This document shows, one piece after another, positions 37,915-45,886 of a stretch of 64,000 nt of DNA. The first letter of the stretch is position 1. Each line of letters starts with the position of its first letter. Origin of the DNA: Psettodes erumei (lineage: Eukaryota; Chordata; Actinopteri; Pleuronectiformes; Psettodidae); the NCBI GenBank assembly GCA_016785225.1, contig JAFBJZ010000771.1:1312501-1376500 (forward strand), in the 5' to 3' direction. The notes under the pieces were generated by a model. That model ran no database searches and had not been told where the DNA came from. It was given only the letters and a program-made list of their open reading frames with translations. Made by a program: the position numbers and the translations under genes.

Positions 37915-40900
37915 CTGGACGGAGGGGAAGAGAGCGGGAAGAGAAATGGGTGAAAAAAAAACAGGAGGGGCCGTGAAAAGTACAGTTTTCACTTGAGAGA
38001 ATGATGTCTAAAACAATGATGGGAAAAAAATCGGAACATTTTCATATGTATGTAAGGGAAAATGAGGATGGGGCAACATAAATCTAAGAAATTGGAATTG
38101 GACAATGATGAATTTACTTTACTGCTTTTTAAAGTAATGTTTTCAAGTCCAGTTCAGGTCCATTTGTCAGCCTCTTGTGGGGCTTTCAACCACATCTTCA
38201 TCATCAAATCCACTCATGTACGACTAAATTTAGGTGGAAAAAAGACCCCGGAAACAGCAAAATGCCCTCAAATGAGCACAAGCAGAAAGTGATGGATGTA
38301 AATTTTTGTCGAGCGAGTCGTCTGCTAATTGGGAGGTCAGAGGTTCGATCCACTGCTCCTCCAGTCTGCATGTCGAAGCCTCCTTGGGCAAGATGCTGAA
38401 CCACTAATTGCCCCAGATGAATGTGCCGTCACAGCACCACGTACAGAACAAGCGCCGCATGAACATGTGGCGCTTAAAGCACATGTTCAAAATAATGACC
38501 GCAACCTTTTCCAATCAAGCTGGTCTTTTTTGATCAATACAATAAATACATATATACATTACTTTTAAATTACATTATTTTCTCTAATTATCAGGTAAAA
38601 GCAGGTGATTTAAGTTCAGACATCTGATAAATAAACTCATATGGCAGAAATGTGGTTGGAAAAACCTCATGATGCTGCAGAACAAAACATGTGAATTTAC
38701 CAGCGTTTCTGTCTTGAACTTACTATGATCTCCACGTGAGAGTGCGGCCTCATCTGCTTGATGGTGCTGCCTGAGTTGCTGTCGATGCTGGAGCGGGAGC
38801 CGTAGATGATGGTGATGGGGATCTCAGGCTGCAGCAGCTCCATCCTCTGCAGCATTGGCCTCTTAGCCCAGCCATAGGGAATGGTCATATTCTTAAAAGC
38901 TGTTTCCCCGCTGAGGCAATTGTAGAGGAACAAATTGGCGCGACTAAATGTTGACGTCAAGACAGAACACTCGAGTAACATGAGCAGCAAGAAGGTGGCC
39001 TGACGGGGAAACAGACACAGACCTGGGCGTTTGCACGTTCAGGTGGTAGATGTACTCTGACACCGTGTTGTCGCTGAACATGGAGGAGAACTTCCTCTTG
39101 AAGTCAGGTCTCAGAGTTTGGACAAGAGTAGGACCTGCAGGGGGCCACAGAGGAGACACGGACATGTTGATTAACGTTAACCATTCAGAGATGAGACTGC
39201 TTCATAAAGTTATTAGATTATGAACAGCGGGGTGGGCTTGCATGCACAAACGAACCAGGGTTTGACTTGATTTCTCTGCAGGTCCAAAATATTAGAAATC
39301 AGCTTTAAAAGAAAACACGTGCAGTTGTGTGCCCATCATACCCCAACTGTTAATTAGGAGTCTGAATACTGATTCACACCGTTGTTAGCCTAATTCTTCC
39401 GCCGGAATTGCCAAATTTCACCGAAAGCCCTCGTTCACCGGTTCATGCAAATGTGTGCAAACAATGCAGATCAGTTTCTAGCATTTCCAGCGGTCAGTTC
39501 AGCGTTAGCTTCTCCAGAAATCACACTGGTGCTCCGCACAGTCGTTTACCGAGTTACTGCATCGGCCTTACCCAGTGGCCCAACCAGTCGCAGGCCAGCC
39601 AGGGGGTTGAAAGGACTGAACATGGCCCCGAGGGCTTTGATCCACACCGGGATGGGACGGTCGGCCTCTACTGTGTCCGGGCGCTCGGGAAAACCCCAGG
39701 GCTCCACCAGAACTATGTGCTTTACTCTGCAGACCAGAGACACGGAGAAAAAAAGTTCAAGTTCAGCTGTTTTTTGTTGGGGTTTTTTTTTCATAATCTG
39801 CAATCTGCAAGCAGAAGTCTAGAGTGCAAAAACACACAAAGTTGCAGATGTAGAATTATTATTAAGTTGCATTCAGGTGCACACTTTTCTGTTCTTGGAG
39901 TCAAGGTGCTGCTAATGTCAGCTACTTTTGGGTTCATCATAGTAAATATTCTTACAACAACTTCATCATTTGGTAACACGTCAGTCTTGTTCCACTGTTT
40001 CAAAACAGTCAAAAGTCAATGAATGCAGCTTTAAATCACAGGAAATCACAGGCCATATCGGGTTTCTGGTGTTTACAATCAGTGGGCAAGTTTAACCGAA
40101 AGCTGGAAGGGCGAATAAAAGGGTGAAAGGTAAATCGTAACCCGATCTGTCCACCGCAGTTTACGGACCGGCTGCTGGTTCAACTTTGACCTACTGCGCT
40201 TGCTGCGGTTGTGCGCGTGCAGTTTTCCCAAACACTCACTCTCAGTCTTACCTGCATACAAACTGTGTTCACAGGCTGACTTTGCTCCTGCGAAGTCGCT
40301 GTGCTTCTAGATTTACTTTGGTCAATCCGGTGCTCTCATAACCAGTAAATGCTGCAAGTTGCACTCTTCTTTTACTTAAAAGAATGAATAAGTACCAGTA
40401 AACTCATCTTTGAGCCTTCTGCCTCTAGGACCTCAATTGTTAGTCAAGGTCTTGCTATATGTAAACAGCTTTCTGTTTAGGCTCTAGGATTAACAGTGAG
40501 CACAGTTTAAATAAGGACATACTAATGTGAACATATGTCCCTGATCAGGAGCATCTCATGTTCAAACTTAAGTTTGGAACACTGTGGTAACATTAAGAGG
40601 GCAAGAAGAGGAGTCTTTTTTTTTTTTGGAGCATTAGCGATGAGTGAGGGCGATAAGGGATTGAGGCCGTTTTATCAGATGTCCCTCGGGTAGAGCCGGG
40701 CGCCCGCTGGAAGCAGCGAGAGGAGATGATCCGGGAGAGATAGCGTCCGGCGGGAGGAGAGAGGCTTTGGAGCACGCCGCCGTTATCGCTGGCAGCCAGC
40801 GCCCGACAAGCACGCCGCCGCAGCCGTGCTCTGTGCACATGCTGGCACGTTTTCCTACACTCGTGTTAACACTAAAAGGGAAGAGTCGTTATTGGCAACA

Positions 40901-43621
40901 CTGCTGGGAGCATCACTTTTTTTCTGCTTCCAGGCAGGATCTGCTTCCGTTTTTGTGTTTTTTCTAACAACAGCGGCAGTTTAAGGATTATTCTGCTTGA
41001 TTACAACTCGGGTCTTGGCGAGTACAAGAGCTTTCAACCATATTATATGGCCTTCTTTAGCAGATTAAACCTGCCGTGGAAGGTGTAATAATAATGAACC
41101 TCTAAGATATTTAGAGTTTTACATTTTTCTTGGATAATTATTACACTATTAACTGTGACTCTCGCATCTAACTGCACTGACAATGAACCAAAACAGCTTG
41201 GATACATCTTGCGCAGTAAACTCATCTATAATATATTCATCCAATAAAACCGGTAAATCCCTGACTTCAGCTCATGTCTGTGATTTTAAAATATTACAAA
41301 AACCTGCTATTCCTCTTAGTAGTCTCCTTGAAGTCAGTCACAAAGTCTAAACTGCTGAATGTTTCAGACTGACATTTTCTTTGCCCCTGGAATGACTTTT
41401 ATCACACTAAATGTCGCCCATATCAACAGGATCAGCACCAAAGGATGGAAGATCTGTTTTAAATTAAAAACAACAAAACCCTACAGTGAGATAAGAGAAA
41501 TCCCGTAGAAGGCACCGACCTGCCTGGGTATTTAATAGAGTATGACACAGCCAGGTATCCTCCAAGGTTGTGTCCCAGCAGTATCATGGACTCCAGACCC
41601 ACTTTAGCCCTCCATTGCTCTATAGATTCCACAAACTGGTCCTCTGCCTCCCGGGCGTCTGTAGAGAACAGGGGTCTGCTGCTCTGACCAAAGCCCAGCA
41701 GGTCCAGAGCGAAGACGGGCCGACGCTGAGAGAGATCGCCGAGGTTCTGAGCCCAGAGGCCCACGCCGCCTCCGAACCCGTGCAGCAGAACCACGGGGGT
41801 TTTGTCTTTGACGCTGTCACCGCTAAAGGTCAGGGTCCACAGCAGGTTCCCGTCGGAGACAGGGACGTACTGTTTGGAGAAAGCTTCGTCCACGCCTGTC
41901 GAGACAGAGAAGCGAGGAATGAGGAATAAAGACGAAAAAAAAGTGTTTTCCTGATTATTTCCAAAATCGACACAGGCCAAACATTTTACTGACAAAATCC
42001 CTGACATTGCAACATTCACACAAGTACAGAAGTGGACAGGACGGGTCCTTACATCTCAACATCATGTCCTCTGCGGCCTGCAGCTGGCTCTGAGATGTGG
42101 GACACCATGATGGCAGCCAGCTGGGGATCCAGCACCACCTACAGAGACAAATGGTTTCTGAGCATCATCGTTATGAACTATGCTCACTGTCGCTGCAGTG
42201 TGAGACTAAGCTAAAAAGATGCAGAGAGACACAACATGCTGCAGGGTACAGATTAAACACAACATATGACATCACCAGGACTGAATGGTTGCATTTATTA
42301 GAATTAAGGCTAACTCTAACCCCACCAAAGGAGACTTCTCAAATCTCGTAGACAGGCTCTGTTGAAAAAAATGTGGCTTGTGTAACAGAAAGGGAGAGGG
42401 AGCAAATCTCTACCACTGATGGTGAAATTCATCCATTGTTATTACGTCGGATCTCCATTTGGTGAAGTAAATGAAATCAAAATAAAATGCTTGTTTTACT
42501 GCGTTCGCTCATCGGCTGGTAGAATTGTGAAACTCCTGTGTTACAATGTGTGGCGCTGTCAACATGAAGGTTTCTGCAGAGGAAACACGTGAAGAAAGAG
42601 CGGAAGTCTCACATCCTCGACACCATCACGACAATCTGTTCGCCACCTCGTCTGCAGCACCCGCGCCGTCCAATTTAGATTAGATTAGATTAACTTTATT
42701 AATCCCACAACGGGGAAATTTACATGTTACAGCAGCAGAGGAAAGGTGAAAAGAAACAAAAGAAAGAAAGACAAAGTGAGCATAATTTACAGAGTTGTCA
42801 GCATTGCTGACAGGAGAAACAAGAAGTCAATTGTACAACAATTGTAAAAAAAGAAAAAGAAAAAAAATTATGGACTGATATATTATATGACGAGTATGGT
42901 GATGTGACCACAGTTCCAACAACAGATTTCAGGTGGTGGATGTGTTGTAGAGACTTCCCACTGAAGTTCCCACTGACGTAACCACAGCACAGACCCCAAA
43001 CGCTGGTCAAGCTGTGGACCTGGAAACAAATCTGGAGATTTAGGGCTCTGTGTGGTGGACTTACTTTATGGTGGTGTCCACGTAGCCCCACACGTTGCTG
43101 ACCAGACTGTGAACGCCGACAACCGACAGCATTCTCTGAACCACCCTGAGGCCAAAGGAGAACGAAACGAAAGGTGGACTGATGAGAGAGGAGATACGGC
43201 GATCTGCAGCGGACAGCGATCGGCACGTTTATTTGACAGGCACGCATTATGCGTAACAACTCTCATAAAAACAGTGATAACTACGTCGCAATCCATGGCA
43301 GATGAAACCTGTAAACTTAAATTCCACTCTGTCATACGTGCCAGCGTGTTTCTCCCGTCAGTGCCATGCCAAAGCCTCCGGGCACCATGGGAAATGTGAT
43401 TGTTTACTTGAACTTCGGGGCAGCGCCTGACTTTTGCCGACTTGTCCAACTATGTTAGTGTGTGACAGCAACATACGGGCATTTTTTCCCCGGGCAACAC
43501 AGAATCACACAGTGTTGTTTTAATGATTTGACTTTCCGATTACCGCTCGTGTCGCACTCCCCGTGAGGAGGTTTAGAGAAAACACTCACCCCCTCTTCGC
43601 TGTCACCGCTTGCTCGGCCAT
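37825..43621 (-). CDS. abhd5: ABHD5 / CGI-58, lipid-droplet co-activator of adipose triglyceride lipase (seven coding exons)
   Basis: Coding exons in transcript order are 43621-43590, 42138-42053, 41895-41520, 39726-39572, 39134-39023, 38910-38724 and 37914-37825. They sum to 1038 nt, or 345 codons plus TGA, against 349 residues in human ABHD5; every junction is GT-AG and keeps frame. Seen in the product: a Trp-rich N terminus (W12, W14, W18, W22), the alpha/beta-hydrolase oxyanion segment HGFGGG at 78-83, a nucleophile elbow GHNLGG at 147-152, RKFSS at 230-234 and H323-YVYA-D328 near the C terminus. Known of the family: Asn replaces the catalytic Ser in ABHD5 but not in ABHD4, which argues for ABHD5; the Trp-rich segment anchors the protein to lipid droplets; the RK(Y/F)SS site is phosphorylated by PKA in mammals; the protein activates PNPLA2. 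Whether this is the a or b teleost paralogue cannot be told. It is transcribed divergently from ano10. Confidence 0.96.
38290..38440 (+). mobile_element. tRNA-derived teleost SINE (fragment)
   Basis: Contains a pol III B box (GGTTCGATCC at 38342-38351), followed by CTCCTCCAGTCTGCATGTCG and CCTTGGGCAAGATGCTGAAC, wording I recognise from common teleost tRNA-SINEs. It lies in the abhd5 intron between exons 6 and 7, opposite to the gene. The A box is degenerate and the ends are approximate. Confidence 0.75.
38724..38910 (-). CDS. abhd5: abhd5 coding exon 6
   Basis: Encodes residues 254-316 (SGETAFKNMTIPYGWAKRP, then IIYGSRSSIDSNSG). The Arg in GSRSSID matches a residue reported to matter for PNPLA2 activation in mammals. 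Donor ATA/GTAAGT lies at phase 0. Confidence 0.97.
39023..39134 (-). CDS. abhd5: abhd5 coding exon 5
   Basis: Encodes residues 217-254, with LRPDFKRKFSSMF and EYIYHLNVQTP. The RKFSS serines correspond to the PKA-regulated site of mammalian ABHD5. Acceptor CCCTGCAG and donor AG/GTCTGT keep the frame. Confidence 0.96.
39572..39726 (-). CDS. abhd5: abhd5 coding exon 4
   Basis: Encodes residues 165-217, including VEPWGFPERP and the DRPIPVW segment typical of ABHD5 (the cap region of the hydrolase fold). Acceptor CTCTGCAG/A and donor G/GTAAGG give in-frame joins on both sides. Confidence 0.97.
41520..41895 (-). CDS. abhd5: abhd5 coding exon 3 (alpha/beta-hydrolase core)
   Basis: Encodes residues 40-165. 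It carries LLHGFGGG (oxyanion region), DLLGFGQSSRP and LLGHNLGG, the nucleophile elbow with Asn149 in place of Ser. The exon is flanked by CAG/GC and AG/GTCGGT and ends two bases into the Arg165 codon. Confidence 0.97.
42053..42138 (-). CDS. abhd5: abhd5 coding exon 2 (Trp-rich lipid-droplet anchor)
   Basis: Encodes residues 11-40, including WCWIPSWLPSWCPTS followed by an acidic, amphipathic stretch (QAAEDMML). The Trp spacing matches the mammalian motif needed for lipid-droplet binding. Acceptor TCTCTGTAG and donor T/GTAAGG are both good, and the exon ends on the first base of the Cys40 codon. Confidence 0.95.
42676..42722. mobile_element. Dispersed-repeat tail (ACTTTATTAATCCC... type)
   Basis: GATTA repeats followed by TTTATTAATCCCACAACGGG and GAAATTTA resemble the 3' tail of a fish non-LTR retroelement family that ends in short tandem repeats. 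It sits in abhd5 intron 1. The family name is not certain. Confidence 0.5.
43065..43145 (-). CDS. abhd5: Putative in-frame cassette exon of abhd5
   Basis: An 81-nt open segment lies between a pyrimidine-rich acceptor (ending CCTTTGGCCTCAG) and a consensus donor (AA/GTAAGT). Its phases fit exon 1 (two bases left over) and exon 2 (one base needed) exactly, so including it would add 27 residues before W12 without breaking frame. The encoded stretch is hydrophobic and helix-like (GVVQRMLSVV, then VSNVWGYVDTTIK) and has an internal Met that could serve as an alternative start. Mammalian ABHD5 as I know it has no counterpart. Splice sites and frame are seen directly; use in mRNA is inferred. Confidence 0.5.
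43590..43621 (-). CDS. abhd5: abhd5 coding exon 1 (start codon)
   Basis: ATG at 43621 opens M-A-E-Q-A-V-T-A-K-R and ends with two bases of the Gly11 codon before a strong donor (GG/GTGAGT). The short acidic/basic leader matches the poorly conserved N terminus of ABHD5. This start was chosen because it is the only ATG that joins in phase to the Trp-rich exon 2. Confidence 0.85.
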
Positions 43622-43900
43622 TCTGAAACGACGCCTCTGCGATGTTCCTCGCGGTCACGTGTCCCGGGAGAAGCTGACGTCCATTCTTAAAAAAAACCCC
43701 ACGAACGAATGGAAACGTTTGATTTGTTGCTTTGGATCACTCCGCCGGGAGGCGACATTCCCGCTGCGCTCGCTGAGTAAGTTTAAAACGCTTCCCGGTC
43801 CCGCTCATGGCAACATTTTCTTTCGCTCTAAAATAAAACAAGCGAACCCGGCGACAGAGAGCGATGCGGAAGTAGTTTTCCTGCCAAATACCCAAACACA
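43622..43900. promoter_or_regulatory. CpG-rich promoter-like region upstream of abhd5, possibly bidirectional
   Basis: Directly upstream of the abhd5 ATG the sequence is rich in CpG. It holds an E-box in the context GGTCACGTGTCC (CACGTG at 43656-43661), which fits USF/TFEB-type factors, and an ETS-like GCGGAAGTAG near 43866-43875. ETS sites and CpG richness are common in bidirectional promoters, and ano10 is transcribed away on the other side. The transcription start is not visible. Confidence 0.5.
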
Positions 43901-44162
43901 GCTGTTCAGCGGAGTAGAGAGCTCTGGTAAATAGCGAAGGGACAGTTCCAATTCTTTATCGTAAAGAATAAGTGCATATTAAGGGAACATTGTTTTAAAG
44001 ACAGTGTTGTCCCGTCACTTGTTGGAGGTGCAAACAAACCGATAGACACTCCTGGTTAGTACATATCGATTTCACTCGTAATTTTGATGTCGTTATTTGC
44101 TTCGAGTGTCTGATGTCTTGATTTCTCAGTGGATTTGTTTGGAATTAGAGAGTGATAACGTT

Positions 44163-44163
<1 letters not shown>

Positions 44164-44224
<61 letters not shown>
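44164..44224 (+). repeat. (GT)n microsatellite, about 30 units
   Basis: Nearly pure TG/GT run in the abhd5-ano10 interval, potentially Z-DNA forming and likely polymorphic. Confidence 0.97.
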
Positions 44225-44225
<1 letters not shown>

Positions 44226-44533
44226 ATACTACAGTGTAACGTGTCAGATACTGACATCAGTTTTAGAGTGTGGACCGACTTCCATAAATAGCAAACTGAC
44301 CCGGAACCTTTGATTAATCCTGCGTTCTCCAAGGTCCAAATGGGATGGGATCCATTCCTTTTCACCCTGTCGTATAATGGGATGTAGGAATACAGTGGGG
44401 CTGTTTTGTCTAACAGCAATAATAATAAAACATACCACAAACTGGTACTAAGCGGCTGTTATTGCTGTTATTTAACATAATATGAACAATAGGGTTGATA
44501 TTACTTTGGTTTGTCAAAGTCAGGACCTACGAC

Positions 44534-44535
<2 letters not shown>

Positions 44536-44591
<56 letters not shown>

Positions 44592-44593
44592 TG

Positions 44594-44626
<33 letters not shown>
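44536..44626 (+). repeat. (AAT)n microsatellite, two blocks
   Basis: A trinucleotide TAA/AAT run of about 90 bp interrupted once by GTG near 44591, between the two divergent genes. Confidence 0.97.
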
Positions 44627-44627
<1 letters not shown>

Positions 44628-45721
44628 ATGTAAAGCTGCTGCTTTAAAAAAAGATACTTGTGACATGAGCCGGTTTGTCAATCTGTTTTTCTGAGTATCT
44701 TAATAGAGAGAAAAAACGAGATTTGATTTTTTGAAAGTCTCAGCAGTGTTTGGTTTCTAATAGTGGGTGTGACAGCTTCAAGCTGGCTGCGCCGTTTCGT
44801 GACGTGGAACATAACTCGAGTCCGCCGTTCGCTTTAGGGTTAGACACCAAACGACATGTGGGACATGTCACTGGAGCACTAATCTGACTGTTCACTCTCC
44901 ACAGATCAGCGGGGGGGCCGAAACAGAGGAGCGGTCTCTCGGGTGAGTACCGATTCTGTCTCCGCAAAAAAACGCACCGACGTGAAGTAGTTCCCGTCCA
45001 CAGACCCGTAGTTTTCCCACTAATGCCTTGTGCTGCCACACGTCGCTCGAACTCAAGGCGCTCCCTTTGCGAGCGCGTGTGAGTCGGTCAGCTGTCTCTG
45101 TCGGTAAGACTCTGACTGTAATCTGTTCTCATGAGATAAATCAGTCCACCCGGTCACGCTCGCGGTGGTTCCACTGGTGATGACGGCACACGTGTTCTGA
45201 CATTGACTTGGCTCTGACGTCTGCCCCCCCCCTTCTCTATCATTTCCATTCTTCTCACCTGACAGATACATTTTTGGTATTGAAATCATTTTGGCAAACA
45301 TCATCCTCTTGAAGGCACGCAGTGAGGCCCCCCAGGTCCCAACATACCTTTGGAGTTTGAAAGTTGGAAACTGTTGGGTTTATCTTTATGACGCAGTAAT
45401 AATAACGTTGCTTAATGAGGAACACCATAGTGATTCTGGGTAGCTCCTCAGTTCTTCTTGTCACGGGTTCCACAAAAACTTTCCTTTGAGGTTCTGCTCC
45501 ATGTCAACATGATTGCATCCCATCATCTTATATCATCTTTTATTCTCTTATTGTAACTGATAACTTCCCAAATTTGGTGTACAGGTGTTCCTAAGAAAGT
45601 GCTCAGTAAATTATGATATACATATTTGCCTATGTAGAATAATTTATATTTCTTCTTATCCTCACTTTTTTTTCTGAGTAGCACCAAAGGACATTTTCTT
45701 TGTCTCATTTCTTGTGGCCAG

Positions 45722-45886
45722 GTGCCCCGGGAGAGGTGGGAGAGGTGACGATGCTTCAGGGGGGGTCATTCGACAGCAGTGGCCCCAGCTTCACTCCTCT
45801 GGTGGTGTTGGAACTGGACTCGGGCACCAAGGAGGAAGCCATTGGATGGTTGCTGAGCAGGATTAGAGACCAACAACAGAATGGAG
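45722..45886 (+). CDS. ano10: ano10 first coding exon (start codon at 45751)
   Basis: Acceptor TTGTGGCCAG at 45721, then 29 nt of probable 5' UTR and ATG at 45751. Encodes residues 1-46, including SFTPLVVLEL, as in mammalian ANO10 (human SSFTPLVVIEL). No in-frame stop lies between the acceptor and the ATG, so a longer N terminus is possible. The 3' end needs a GC donor (GGAG/GCAAAG) to stay in frame. Confidence 0.88.

Larger units (their letters stand above)
43901..45721. other. Interval between abhd5 and ano10 coding starts, probably with ano10 non-coding exon 1
   Basis: No coding exon supported. A GC-rich stretch around 44905-44942 ends in a good donor (CTCTCGG/GTGAGT) and could be a non-coding first exon of ano10; another weaker donor (CTCTG/GTAAAT) lies at 43925. 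Two long simple repeats fill part of the rest. Confidence 0.35.

Noticed and set aside
38342..38351. tRNA gene suggested by the GGTTCGATCC B box
   Set aside because: No foldable cloverleaf or acceptor stem; the downstream wording is that of a SINE.
39408..40022. Open frame of 204 codons on the plus strand
   Set aside because: It is antisense to abhd5 exon 4, which has clear homology on the minus strand, and shows no recognisable domain.
41448..42019. ABHD4 rather than ABHD5
   Set aside because: The Asn in GHNLGG, the Trp-rich N terminus and the GSRSSID segment all match ABHD5.
42798..43259. Open frame of 153 codons on the minus strand across abhd5 intron 1
   Set aside because: Wrong frame relative to the cassette exon it overlaps, and the rest is intronic; only the 81-nt segment has matching splice sites and phase.
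43563..43934. Open frame of 123 codons on the plus strand over the abhd5 start
   Set aside because: It lies in CpG-rich promoter sequence, where stops are rare, overlaps abhd5 exon 1 in antisense and has no known similarity.
44164..44626. CRISPR-like or other regularly spaced array
   Set aside because: These are plain GT and AAT microsatellites without unique spacers; the window is vertebrate.
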